Below are positions 1-10,918 of a stretch of 64,000 nucleotides of DNA, in pieces. This DNA is from Luidia sarsii (Eukaryota; Echinodermata; Asteroidea; Paxillosida; Luidiidae): NCBI GenBank assembly GCA_949987565.1, contig OX465102.1, forward strand, positions 31,469,944 through 31,533,943, read 5' to 3'. The notes below the pieces were generated by a model that was not told the DNA's origin, did not search any database, and saw only the letters and a list, made by a program, of their open reading frames with translations. How positions within the stretch are numbered: the stretch's first letter is position 1; each line of letters begins with the position of its first letter. The position numbers and the translations under genes were made by a program.

Positions 1-40
1 TTGCCAGGTTGGGGGCCCCAGTCAGAAGCATTTAACCACC
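1..40 (-). mobile_element. Edge of a tRNA-derived SINE copy
   Basis: The first 40 bases read ttgccaggttggggg, then a short stretch, then CAGTCAGAAGCATTT. The same boundary follows the tandem head of the SINE at 4286-4320 (tttggcggtgtgg, then cagtcagaagcattt), and a related one occurs at 49265-49285. The window therefore seems to begin at the outer edge of another copy, most of which lies outside. The call rests only on this short shared boundary. Confidence 0.45.
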
Positions 41-841
41 TATAGTCATAAGAACATTATACAGGATCTCAATCAACTAGAGCAAATTCAAGCAGAGATG
101 GCTACCTAAGTTCCTTGATGTTCTTGTATCATCGTCCTCCTTACTTGATTACACTTGGTTGATGTCTCTTGTATCCAGGCACAATGCTTGGAGTCTCTAC
201 TCAAGCCGTCGTCCTGCCTCGCTTTGTCCTCACTGCAATGGAGGACCAATAGCTGCGACTCTTCAATCCCTTGTTTCCATGCCAACGATGCCACCTCTGT
301 CACCCACAGCCCTAAGTCTCCTCATCTCCAGCAAGCACTCAAGGAGCTTCAAACCCAAATCAAGGTTGCTGTCAATTCTCAGATTTCACAAAGACTTCAC
401 CAAAAGCAGAATTCAGAAAGGCCCTGTCATTTTAAGTCAGTAATTAATTTTGGTCATTTCAGTCGGTGGCAGTTTCCCATGTTTCAGGATTTTGTCTCGT
501 CAAAGATTTTAGAATTGTGTCACATCAAAGATTTCAGGATTTTGTCTCGTCAAAGATTTTAGAATTGTGTCACATCAACTAAACTGTATTTACTCACTTT
601 GGAAAGCGAAGTCTGATTTGAAGTTTTGCACAGTGAAGGATTGTATTGTATTGAGACCAACCTCAACGCTTTGATGGCCTACCTCAGGTGTTTGTTACAC
701 TCAACTGTTCTGTTCAGAACCTCACTATATCTTCCAGAGGAGATATTTGCAAAGCTACTCTGTTTTTATTTATCTATGATTTGAGCTGCTTCGATCAAAT
801 GAAAGTGTGTAATGTGTTTATATTCATGGTCTTCTTCACAG
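41..841 (+). other. Intron before the last exon of the first gene
   Basis: There is no coding signal here beyond short chance frames. The segment ends in a pyrimidine-rich stretch and CACAG at 828-841, which is a good 3' splice site. Positions 481-579 hold two nearly identical tandem copies of a 50-bp unit (attttgtctcgtcaaagatt and onward). The upstream exons of the gene lie before the window. Confidence 0.55.
828..841 (+). promoter_or_regulatory. 3' splice site of the last exon, first gene
   Basis: The sequence ggtcttcttcacag is a pyrimidine-rich tract ending in AG. The next base, 842, opens the long reading frame exactly at a codon boundary (GAT GCC AAA), so the upstream intron would be phase 0. 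The open frame continues upstream by only ten codons, which read as intron, so I use this acceptor as the exon start. Confidence 0.6.
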
Positions 842-2383
842 GATGCCAAAGCCTTTGCACAGATTATGGAGCATTGTGTAATGGATAAGATGACAACACT
901 AAGAAGCTCCAAGTCTCAGACTCCAAGACAAGACATGAATGCAGTCTATGAATCGCCCACTCTGCCTCGGTCTGGTTCCAGACTCAGTCAGGGACCAGAT
1001 GCTACCCCAGTAAGGAGGCACACAGGTGCTTCACTGACACCTTATGCTACCCCTCATCCACCAGACATGGGCCATTTGAGACCCCATGCAACCTCCACAC
1101 CGCTGGCCAGGAATGAATCATATCCCAGGCAGTCTACCCCAGACAATAGTAGCTTGGATATCTCCTCAATGTCTAACCAGTATATGAAGAAAAGACAAGA
1201 CGCAGGCAGAAGGTTTGATCTACTCACCAGGGTGCCATCTCCACCTCCTCTATCCCCTCTCCCTACTCCTCTGCCAAACAGGACGTTGCGTGGATTCCGT
1301 CTGCCATCAAGTAGGAGATCTCTCCCTCAGCTCTCTGCCAATCACAAGCCAGGTCTTAGTAACACTCCTGGGTTGAGAGGTCATGGTTTAGGGGTCAAAT
1401 GTCACAGTCTGTCCATTAGGAATCGAAGCGGAAATCTTGGTGGCCCTGGGCTTAAGGAGCCTAGTCATGTTCAGAGAGGAAGTGTTGAATGGAAGGGAAT
1501 GGAGGGAGAGGTGCTTGGTCCATCATTAGATGCTGACGGACCAAGGCCTGATAGTTGTTCAGATGAAGACATGACAGCCAGCCAGCGACAGGTCCAGGAG
1601 GTCTTGGGAATGTCTTACAAGAGTCTCGGGGAGATAGACTGGGATTGGACCCAGCAGGTTGATGCGATGTCTCCTCCGGACTCAATCACCATCGCTGCTC
1701 AAGGATCTCAGGACAGCTCAGACCTCTCTTATGATACTCCAGGACTATCATCTCCCATCAAAAAGGCAGTAGACAGGAATGTCAAGGGCATCACTTTAAA
1801 GGACTCTAAACTAGAAGATGGTAGAGACAATGAAGACTCGTGTCCATCGTCAAAGGTTGAAGAATCTTGTCAGAGAGATAGCAAAGATGAAGACACATTG
1901 GGTCTAAGACCTGTGAGCCGTAAGTCCTGTAGAATGAGAAGGAAGCGTCCCAGGGTGTTACCTTTTGAAGCCGTTTGCTCTGCTGTGTCACCGAGTAAAA
2001 ACCTGAGGAGTGAAGAGGACCCAACTGCAGCCAAGGATGGGAATCCTTTGAGGTCCCAGCATCAAGAAACAACCTCCGAGGTCAAGGTATGTGTGAATGC
2101 TAGCACTGACATGAATGTTGCAGAGACTCAGTACCAGTCTCTTAAGGACCTTAGCGCTAAACGTCCTGCAACACCCTCAGTGAGATGCAAGGATGGGTCA
2201 GAAGGTAACGCCACATCTCAAGTCGAGCAGGCTGTGAAAGCTAAGAAGAAACGGCGTGTACGGTCCACTGCAGATCTGTCTATCTTAGAGCATAGCAACC
2301 TATTAATTAGCCAGTCTCTACCACCGACAAGAAGATTAACAAGATCTGCCCACAGACACTCAGCTACCTCCAGCAACATCTAG
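842..2383 (+). CDS. Last coding exon of an unrecognised, largely disordered protein
   Basis: This frame stays open for 513 codons and ends in TAG at 2381-2383. It starts after the acceptor at 841 and not at an ATG, because the first residues (DAKAFAQIMEHCVMDKM) look like the end of a helical region continued from an earlier exon. The rest is low in predicted order: rich in Ser, Pro, Arg and Thr, with a proline-rich patch (PSPPPLSPLPTPLP) near exon residue 132. It has an acidic patch with SCSDEDM, a basic cluster CRMRRKRPRV, and a likely nuclear localisation signal KAKKKRRVR around exon residues 466-474. Several S/T-P sites suggest phosphorylation. The composition is typical of the C-terminal tail of a cytoskeletal, centrosomal or nuclear scaffold protein, but I do not recognise the family. 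The codon pattern and complex composition differ from the repeat-born frames elsewhere, so I consider it a real exon. Confidence 0.75.
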   Translation, partial: DAKAFAQIMEHCVMDKMTTLRSSKSQTPRQDMNAVYESPTLPRSGSRLSQGPDATPVRRHTGASLTPYATPHPPDMGHLRPHATSTPLARNESYPRQSTPDNSSLDISSMSNQYMKKRQDAGRRFDLLTRVPSPPPLSPLPTPLPNRTLRGFRLPSSRRSLPQLSANHKPGLSNTPGLRGHGLGVKCHSLSIRNRSGNLGGPGLKEPSHVQRGSVEWKGMEGEVLGPSLDADGPRPDSCSDEDMTASQRQVQEVLGMSYKSLGEIDWDWTQQVDAMSPPDSITIAAQGSQDSSDLSYDTPGLSSPIKKAVDRNVKGITLKDSKLEDGRDNEDSCPSSKVEESCQRDSKDEDTLGLRPVSRKSCRMRRKRPRVLPFEAVCSAVSPSKNLRSEEDPTAAKDGNPLRSQHQETTSEVKVCVNASTDMNVAETQYQSLKDLSAKRPATPSVRCKDGSEGNATSQVEQAVKAKKKRRVRSTADLSILEHSNLLISQSLPPTRRLTRSAHRHSATSSNI

Positions 2384-3280
2384 ACTTTCCACCTTTGTGA
2401 AAGTCTAGATTGGAAGGGCTCTCTTTTTATCAATTAATATATCTGAAAAATAACTGCATTACTTGTGACACGACTCTGAATAGTTAGAGGGATTGTTGTT
2501 GATTTCCTTGTTTTTATCCTAATTATGGACGGTTCAAAGGAAAATACCTTGTTTTTAATTCTCGGCATATATCCTTGTTGGGATATATATATACAGCATC
2601 AATCTATAACCCATCATAGTCCTAACGGATCCTTTAAATGTTCATCATTCTATGATTGATCTGACCTTGAAGAAGAGTTTGTTGAAATGGACCATTGATT
2701 GGTGACACTAAAGGCTGAGACAAGTGTTGGTCAGAATTGTTAAACAAAGCAATCCCTGCATGACCAATTATATCTATTGTCCTCATCACATTAAGTAATG
2801 AGGATTGCTACACCTTCAGATGATTGGATGTGATTGGAAGGTTTGCATGATGGAAGAAGAGTTGAATATTAACAGTGTTGTAACACTAAGTCATCTGCCA
2901 TGAGATGGAGTGTGGCTTTGAATGGAGTTGCCAGCTCTTTCCTTTTGATGTGGATATACATAACGGTATCATTATTTGTCAGAAATTGTCTGTCCACACA
3001 CTCAGGCTTCCCATAGAACAAGACAATATCCCTCTGTACTGTTCCGTATAATCAAGGACTAACTTGCAATATTCATTCAATTTTAACATTTCATTATGTT
3101 CTCACTTTATTTTCAGTTGTATTTTCGTTTATTTTCATACACTAAAAATCAAATTTTAACTTAAGTCAGTGAATCACCTAAAAACTGTTTATTATTCAAT
3201 CTTGAGATGATCCTAAAGATAATTGCAAAAACCTTCCAGGATAAAGTCAGAATAAAATGACAATTATTTTGGTTCAATTG
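2384..3280 (+). other. Probable 3' UTR of the first gene
   Basis: AT-rich non-coding sequence follows the stop codon. The first well-placed AATAAA is at 3251-3256 and is followed by a T/GT-rich stretch at 3270-3335, as expected for cleavage and polyadenylation. The UTR would be about 0.9 kb. A foldback element begins just beyond it. Confidence 0.5.
3251..3256 (+). terminator. Polyadenylation signal AATAAA, first gene
   Basis: A canonical AATAAA lies about 870 bp after the stop codon and is followed within 20-80 bp by the T-rich, GT-containing sequence ctttcttttgttttattc. It is the best-placed signal after this stop codon. Confidence 0.5.
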
Positions 3281-3342
3281 AATTACTTTCTTTTGTTTTA
3301 TTCTTTGAATTGTTTCTTTGTTTATGTTATCATTTTTTTATA

Positions 3343-3583
3343 AAGAGTAGGATTGCTTTTTCTTTGACACCATGTACAAGAATCTCTTTAGTGAGTGATT
3401 GTGGTTCTGAAAAGAACCGGAGAGTTTCGCTCGACGTTTAGGACAGTGCTCTGTCTGTCTTCAGGAGAAAGGTGAAGAGAGCACACTGTACAAAACGTTG
3501 AGTGTAAAACCCCTGATTCTTTTCACAACCACACTCACTCACAAAGAGATTCTCGTGCATGGTGTCACTGCAAACCTACTCTT
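3343..3583. mobile_element. Foldback (MITE-like) element, about 241 bp
   Basis: The two halves are reverse complements with moderate divergence. The left arm runs AAGAGTAGGATTGC, gacaccatgtacaagaatctc, then gagtgattgtggttctgaaaag. The right arm read backwards gives AAGAGTAGGTTTGC, gacaccatgcacgagaatctc, then gagtgagtgtggttgtgaaaag. The arms are about 95 bp, and the centre also pairs partly (gacagtgctctgtctgtctt against gagagcacactgtac). There is no coding capacity, so this is a non-autonomous foldback element. A clear target-site duplication could not be fixed. Confidence 0.75.
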
Positions 3584-3889
3584 AGTACCACCATGCACAG
3601 CCTCAAGTATAATTTCCCATTATTTGTTTAGCAATTAAAGCAAAGGAGAGATGCCTTTGTTGTGCGCTCAACCATCTGAACTATTTACCTCTTAGCTGTC
3701 CACTAGCTGGGGTGGGTGTGCTATTCAGAGGCACAGATCTCCTGAGATCACACACCGGGATGCAAACATCAGAGTAGTTTATACTCGGCTCCAGCAGTTT
3801 AGAGATCGCACAAACAAAGCCAAAGAAATGAGAGATTGTCTAACAGTGAAAGAGCAAAGAAAAGTGCACTGTGCAGGATTTTTGAATTG
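3584..3889. other. Unique intergenic sequence
   Basis: The sequence between the foldback element and the SINE body has no open frame, RNA gene or repeat that I can support. It includes a few short similarities to retroelement tails but nothing decisive. Confidence 0.4.
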
Positions 3890-4320
3890 TTTGGTTTGTC
3901 AAAGAAGTGAAGGAAAAAACTAACTGGGAACTTTTCAACATTTTTGTTAAATGGCAAAACAGCTGACTGGACCGGGACTTGAACCAGAGACCTCTGGTTT
4001 TGCGTACCATCTGAGCTATCCAGCCCTTAGATGGTGGCCTTCTCTAATAGTCAACTAGTCTTTGGCACACCAGCGCTCTTAACATCTGAGCTATCCAGCC
4101 CTTAGATGGTGGCCTTCTCTAATAGTCAACTAGTCTTTGGCACACCAGCGCTCTTCCCATCTGAGCTATCCAGCCCTTAGATGGTGGCCTTCCCAAATAG
4201 TCAACTAGTCTTTGGCACACCAGCGCTCTTCCCATCTGAGCTATCCAGCCCTTAGATGGTGGCTTTCCCAAATAGTCAACTAGTCTTTGGCGGTGTGGAG
4301 GCGGCAGTCAGAAGCATTTT
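3890..4320 (-). mobile_element. tRNA-derived SINE with tandemly amplified head
   Basis: On the minus strand, 3965-4025 reads as a shortened tRNA (61 nt). It has acceptor-like ends GGCTGGA and TCCAGTC that pair, an RNA polymerase III A box TAGCTCAGATGG, and a B box GGTTCAAGTCC. The anticodon arm is largely missing. Beyond the head (rising plus-strand coordinates), a unit of about 75 bp carrying the A-box portion (GAGCTATCCAGCCCTTAGAT on plus) and atagtcaactagtctttggc is repeated about four times, to 4290. A related body (aaaatgtcaaagaaaac in the other copy) lies on the lower-coordinate side. A second copy is at 48960-49290 and a decayed fragment at 36664-36692. The family name is unknown to me. 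Confidence 0.75.
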
Positions 4321-4427
4321 AATCATTAACGAAATATGATATAATTATTTAAGTGACACATACGTTTACACTCTATCATAGTATCAGCTTAGTTCCATTA
4401 TTTCACAAAATGTCAATGTAGACATTT

Positions 4428-4516
4428 AACCCCCATCCCAACCCCCATCCCAACCCCCATCCCAACCCCCATCCCAACCCCCATCCCAACCCCCATCCCA
4501 ACCCCCATCCCAACCC
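4428..4516. repeat. 12-bp microsatellite (AACCCCCATCCC)n
   Basis: Just over seven perfect tandem copies of AACCCCCATCCC end in caacccttttt. The minus strand is G-rich (GGGATGGGGGTT repeated) and could form G-quadruplexes. Confidence 0.95.
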
Positions 4517-5964
4517 TTTTTTTAATCCATTCAACGGTTGAACTGCTAGAGGCAAAGGGGGTTTAAGCCTACCCTAGTTCGGACGAAGTTGTAAAGTATA
4601 CCGAGTGCCGGATGTACACACGATACAAGAATTACATGCTAACATGAAACAAATGATTTACCATTGGGAATTGTGTACGTCCGTACCGCGAACAAAAGTA
4701 TCATGAAACCGAAAACAAGCCAACATTTTCTTTTCCAGAATACCGTAATTTTTGTCATGATCTGTCAGATTGCCGATTAGAACTGACAAAAATGATTGAA
4801 TTTGAAGATAGATTCAACATCTACATCCTGGGTTTAGACCCAACACTTCAAACATCCAACATGTTCGTAGTATTTGGAATATCTGTGTAGTGTTAGGGTT
4901 ACGATTCAAGTATAATATCACCAAATCGAAGCCAGTTGACGAGTCTGACACTCTGATCTCGTAGGATTCGTCGATTGCAGACCAGTAAGCAGTTTGTGAT
5001 ATTGTTTTATGCCTTTACAGTTTCCAGTTGAACAAAATGATTGATGTTCTGTGCCAATGGGCCCTACATCCTCCCTCCTCTAAAACTCCGCCCCTGAGGT
5101 TGTCCGATATCAACGAATCTATTCAATTCAGTGAATCTCTAAACCGTTATTTGATCGTGTACGAGACAGACATCTCCCCATGTCTAACCGCTAAGCCTGT
5201 GCCTAATTCTACCATTCAATCATTGTATTTGTCTTGAGCACCCACTAAATAAGGTGTCGTGTGTCTGCCGTGGTCGAGTCCTACTCTGGACCGCTGCCGG
5301 GGTCAGTGCCAACATCCAAAGTACAAATTACCGAGGGATAGACGGCGCAAACATTCATCAAAAAGTGCTCCTTCGTTGTTGTATTTCCGGCCACGGTTTC
5401 ACCAGGAGTCTGTTTTGGAGATGACCGAGGACTGTGCTGTTTCCTTCCCCTGGTCTTCCGACTAATGGTGATCATTGATTAGTCGTTGTTCATCCTCGCA
5501 GTTTTATAGACAATAGTGATTTGATTAGGGTTTGATCTGCCGAGGATGATTCTGTCACGGTTCCTGTGCGAGGTCCGTAGAGAGACGATTCCAACTCGAC
5601 CAATCCAAGTTAAGCCCGCTTTGGGGCCTGCCAAATTTCAGGACCAAGTTTTCAGTAATTTTGTTTTACAGATATGACATGATGTTAATCATGTGTCTTG
5701 CCTCATTGTGTTTTGCTGTTTGATTTTCGTGTGCTTTATTCTCCCCTGCTTTATTGGATCCTAGCAAGACACGGGAAGGCTCGAGATAGGAATAGATTTG
5801 CAGCCAGATTTACGTTAGGCCACTGGTCTGTGTTTTCAATGGGTTTTTTTTTCATGACAAAAAGCTCGCCATGGAAAATTGGGAGTGAGATGTTGACCAT
5901 TATTGATGACTCATATATCCCATCCAAAATATTGTATTTATTCTAACACTACTCAAGAGAACGA
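4517..5964. other. Unique intergenic sequence, no gene seen
   Basis: Short open frames (for example 5028-5237 and 5259-5465 plus) have no recognisable domains and no matching splice pattern. I see no RNA gene and no repeat of note in this stretch. Confidence 0.45.
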
Positions 5965-6020
5965 TAGTTTCTGTAGAGGGCCTGACGTTTCGATCCTTGC
6001 AGGACCTTTTCTCAAATGTA
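5965..6020. mobile_element. Fragment of the CCTGACGTTTCGATCC foldback family
   Basis: The sequence gagggcctgacgtttcgatc, then cttgcaggaccttttctcaaa, matches the core shared by loci at 7161-7280, 20978-21105, 28446-28533, 38495-38540 and 56681-56790. Only one arm is clear here. Confidence 0.6.
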
Positions 6021-7160
6021 TTCTGATCTTGGTCTTTGACCACTGGGGTTTGATGATGTTCTCCCATTTGGATAAATCTTAAATTGATTAGGATAGATTT
6101 TTATATAGGCCTAGTATTCAATGTTGGATCAGGCAGGCTATATGTAAGATGACTTGAAGTCACCCTTAGTATTAGAAGAACCAATGGCTTTATAAAGACC
6201 ACGGAATGAACAACATCTGTTGATGATGGTGGCGATACGCACCCTTTGCTTTCCAATGAGCCGATTACAGCATGCAATAATGAGGAATCTTAAGAGGATA
6301 TAAAGGTGCAATTGTGTCCTAGGAGAGCACTAAATCTCCCCAAACACGCAGGACCTACCGAATAATGCCTTTGTCTTTAGGGCTGCGAGTCGTAACTTTG
6401 CACGGTCGTTGCCATCGGGCATTCTCCCCGGAGAGGGCGCAGCGGGACGGCCGCGCACTCCGCTGACCGTTGAAAGCTTCAAATTGCCCCACGAGGAATG
6501 CTGCCTCAACGCGCTGATCTGGACAGCCAGCGTTTGACATACTCCCCCGGAATATTGTTTTACTATACGAAAATGCCTGAGTGACGATCAGTGACAACAC
6601 ACACGCAAGCCTGTGTGTATGCCTTTACTCTGACTGACTGATCTTTTTAACGCTATTGGATGGATCGGTGGCTTCGTGAGGTAGGCCCCCTACACGACTG
6701 CTATCAAATTATCTAAAGAAATCCGACACAAATGAAATAGGCCATCCTGTGCGAGTTCAATCCTGTGGAATTGTAACAGGTGGCACTGTAATGCGAAATC
6801 CAGACAGAGAAAAATGATGTACAAAAGCCATCAAGTATGTTGTTGAACCCACACTTCGGTAAATATTTGCAAATATTTTCACAAGCGGAAATATAAATAG
6901 TATTTCATGACTCAAACGTATATCAGATGATACCATTAGTGATATACCCATCCTAAAGATTGCTGAAAATGATGTTCCAGACATTGTTCATTCTTTAGAG
7001 GAAGGAAAAGCAGAGGACAACTCTGAATGGGGATTGAAGGGGACGGGGAAGTCTTATCTACTTACACCAATTCGGGGAGAAACCGTTTTACAACTAGCTA
7101 CCATTATCAGTTTATACCCTGGCACTCCTGTGTTGTTGGTTTTTTTTAAATAGTGAAAAT
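6021..7160. other. Unique intergenic sequence, no gene seen
   Basis: There are only short chance frames on either strand. Nothing resembles a conserved domain, tRNA or tandem repeat. Confidence 0.45.
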
Positions 7161-7280
7161 AATTGCAAATAAAAAAATGGAACTGGCCTGACGTTTCAAT
7201 CCTATAGCAGGACCTTTATCTGCCTTCGAGAAAGGTCTTGCTAGGATCGGAACGTCTGAGTTTTTTTTCGATTTGCATTG
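7161..7280. mobile_element. Foldback element, CCTGACGTTTCGATCC family, both arms present
   Basis: The left arm reads aattgcaaataaaaaa, then ggcctgacgtttcaatcc, then agcaggacctttatctgcc. The right arm mirrors it: gagaaaggtcttgctaggat, then cggaacgtctgag, then tttttttcgatttgcatt. The two halves pair over about 55 bp with a short loop. It has no coding capacity and no clear target-site duplication. Confidence 0.7.
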
Positions 7281-8066
7281 TGCTCAGTATAGAAATATAG
7301 TGCTCAGTACATTTTGTACATACTGATAGTTTGGTCTCTGCCGTCCAGTTTCGTTTCTCTGAATCAGAAAAAGAGTAGCCCGTTCTGAATGTTGCAGTCC
7401 AATGACTGTCTGCTTGTCGGTGGATAACGTTACCCGTAGCCGTAGCCAGAGCCCTTGGCTGGCGAATGCCCGTGGCTCATTCTATTGTCGAGGAGGCCTT
7501 GGGGTAACAAGCCACTCCCAAAACCCAATCCTACGAACGATTAATTCGAAGGAATTCGCTCGACAGATGTCGTGGATTAGTGCATCAGAATTCGGCGATT
7601 TATCCCGTCGTGATTGGATTAACATTCCCATTGTTGATACTCAGAACCATTGTGAGATTCACTTCCCGCTTAAACTGTTACTTTTACCATTCTCATTCCC
7701 TTCCTGTCCACCATCTGGGCTCCGGCACCGTCTGCTTCTCAAGCGGCAATCCTTCAAAGACGATATTCCCGTTTCCGTCTGCCCAGGAATAACTCGTGCC
7801 GATGAGGGCCTTATTCCCGATGCAGCGTTAAATCCTGATTAGTTTTTTTCTAGGAGTTATGAATTGGAGGATTTTAAAGAGCCTTTGAAGTCCAACTCAA
7901 GAACTTTGCAGGGTAGGATTACTTTGGGGAAAAATGGCCGGAGGAAACTGGATTAAAGAACTGCTGGGAATATTAAATTAATACTGGCTACGTGGCAGGT
8001 TTAAACATAACCTCTGTCTTATTCACCCAAACCCATGCCCCACCCTCACTCCTTACTTATACCCTA
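7281..8066. other. Unique intergenic sequence; one 146-codon frame of unknown meaning
   Basis: A frame at 7402-7842 plus is open for 146 codons, but it shows no recognisable domain, signal peptide or splice context. The sequence then runs into minisatellite A. I do not call it a gene. Confidence 0.4.
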
Positions 8067-10918
8067 CCATGTAGCACCCTAGACACCCCTCCATTCTACC
8101 CCCTACACCCACTGTGGGACCGACCCTACCCCTCCACCCGCCATGCTGGGTGTAGCACCCTAGACACCCCTCCATTCTACCCCCTACCCCCACTGTGGGA
8201 CCAACCCTACCCCTCCACCCGCCATGCTGGGTGTAGCACCCCAGACATCCCTCCATTCTACCCCCATACCCCCACTGTGGGACCAACCCTACCCCTCCAC
8301 CCGCCATGCTGGGTGTAGCACCCCAGACATCCCTCCATTCTACCCCCTACCCCACTGTGGGACCAACCCTACCCCTCCACCCGCCATGCTGTGTGTAGCA
8401 CCCTAGACACCCCTCCATTCTACCCCCTACCCCACTGTGGGACCAACCCTACCCCTCCACCCGCCATGCTGTGTGTAGCACCCTAGACACCCCTCCATTC
8501 TACCCCCTACCCCACTGTGGGACCAACCCTACCCCTCCACCCGCCATGCTGTGTGTAGCACCCTAGACACCCCTCCATTCTACCCCCTACCCCACTGTGG
8601 GACCAACCCTACCCCTCCACCCGCCATGCAGGGTGTAGCACCCTAGACATCCCTCCATTCTACCCCCATACCCCCACTGTGGGACCAACCCTACCCCTCC
8701 ACCCGCCATGCTGGGTGTAGCACCCTAGACACCCCTCCATTCTACCCCCATACCCCCACTGTGGGACCAACCCTACCCCTCCACCCGCCATGCTGGGTGT
8801 AGCACCCAGACATCCCTCCATTCTACCCCCTACCCCACTGTGGGACCAACCCTACCCCTCCACCCGCCATGCTGGGTGTAGCACCCAGACATCCCTCCAT
8901 TCTACCCCCTACCCCACTGTGGGACCAACCCTACCCCTCCACCCGCCATGCTGGGTGTAGCACCCTAGACACCCCTCCATTCTACCCCCCCCCCTCCCCA
9001 CTGTGGGACCAACCCTACCCCTCCACCCGCCATGCTGGGTGTAGCACCCCAGACATCCCTCCATTCTACCCCATACCCCCACTGTGGGACCAACCGTACC
9101 CCTCCACCCGCCATGCTGTGTGTAGCACCCCAGACATCCCTCCATTCTACCCCCTACCCCACTGTGGGACCAACCCTACCCCTCCACCCGCCATGCTGGG
9201 TGTAGCACCCTAGACACCCCTCCATTCTACCCCCTTACCCCCACTGTGGGACCAACCCTACCCCTCCACCCGCCATGCTGGGTGTAGCACCCAGACATCC
9301 CTCCATTCTACCCCCTACCCCACTGTGGGACCAACCCTACCACCTCCACCCCATGCTGGGTGTAGCACCCCAGACATCCCTCCATTCTACCCCCTACCCC
9401 ACTGTGGGACCAACCCTACCACCTCCACCCCATGCTGGGTGTAGCACCCCAGACATCCCTCCATTCTACCCCCATACCCCCACTGTGGGACCAACCCTAC
9501 CCCTCCACCCGCCATGCTGGGTGTAGCACCCCAGACATCCCTCCATTCTACCCCCATACCCCCACTGTGGGACCAACCCTACCCCTCCACCCGCCATGCT
9601 GTGTGTAGCACCCTAGACATCCCTCCATTCTACCCCCCACACCCACTGTGGGACCAACCCTACCCCTCCACCCGCCATGCAGGGTGTAGCACCCTAGACA
9701 CCCCTCCATTCTACCCCCATACCCCCACTGTGGGACCAACCCTACCCCTCCACCCGCCATGCTGTGTGTAGCACCCTAGACACCCCTCCATTCTACCCGC
9801 TACACCCACTGTGGGACCAACCCTACCCCTCCACCCGCCATGCAGGGTGTAGCACCCTAGACACCCCTCCATTCTACCCGCTACACCCACTGTGGGACCA
9901 ACCCTACCCCTCCACCCGCCATGCTGGGTGTAGCACCCCAGACATCCCTCCATTCTACCCCCATACCCCCACTGTGGGACCAACTCTACCCCTCCACCCG
10001 CCATGCTGGGTGTAGCACCCTAGACACCCCTCCATTCTACCCCCATACCCCCACTGTGGGACCAACCCTACCCCTCCACCCGCCATGCAGGGTGTAGCAC
10101 CCTAGACACCCCTCCATTCTACCCCCTACCCCACTGTGGGACCAGCCCTACCCCTCCACCCGCCATGCAGGGTGTAGCACCCTAGACACCCCTCCATTCT
10201 ACCCCCATACCCCCACTGTGGGACCAACCCTACCCCTCCACCCGCCATGCAGGGTGTAGCACCCTAGACACCCCTCCATTCTACCCCCTTATCCCCACTG
10301 TGGGACCAACCCTACCCCTCCACCCGCCATGCAGGGTGTAGCACCCTAGACATCCCTCCATTCTACCCCCTACCCCACTGTGGGACCAACCCTACCCCTC
10401 CACCCGCCATGCTGTGTGTAGCACCCCAGACATCCCTCCATTCTACCCCCATACCCCCACTGTGGGACCAGCCCTACCCCTCCACCCGCCATGCTGTGTG
10501 TAGCACCCTAGACATCCCTCCATTCTACCCCCTACCCCCACTGTGGGACCAACCCTACCCCTCCACCCGCCATGCTGGGTGTAGCACCCCAGACATCCCT
10601 CCATTCTACCCCCATACCCCCACTGTGGGACCAACCCTACCCCTCCACCCGCCATGCTGGGTGTAGCACCCTAGACACCCCTCCATTCTACCCCCTACCC
10701 CACTGTGGGACCAACCCTACCCCTCCACCCGCCATGCAGGGTGTAGCACCCTAGACATCCCTCCATTCTACCCCCTACCCCACTGTGGGACCAACCCTAC
10801 CCCTCCACCCGCCATGCAGGGTGTAGCACCCTAGACACCCCTCCATTCTACCCCCTACCCCACTGTGGGACCAACCCTACCCCCTCCACACCATGCCCGG
10901 TGTAGCACCCTAGACAAC
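8067..10918. repeat. Minisatellite A, 80-83 bp unit, about 35 copies
   Basis: The array is tandem, with units starting near GTAGCACCCTAGACACCCCT and running through ccattctaccccc, cccactgtgggaccaaccct, then acccctccacccgccatgct. Period 80 is exact between several neighbours (for example 8401, 8481 and 8561), and units with cccatacccccac are slightly longer. Each unit holds two small hairpins: CCCAC-T-GTGGG and GGGTG-TAG-CACCC. Variants (ctgggtg/cagggtg/ctgtgtg; tagacacc/cagacatc) are shuffled between copies, which shows ongoing exchange. The plus strand is C-rich. Open frames on both strands are by-products. Confidence 0.95.

Noticed and set aside
7402..7842. 146-codon plus frame as a gene
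   Set aside because: No domain or splice context recognised; may be chance.
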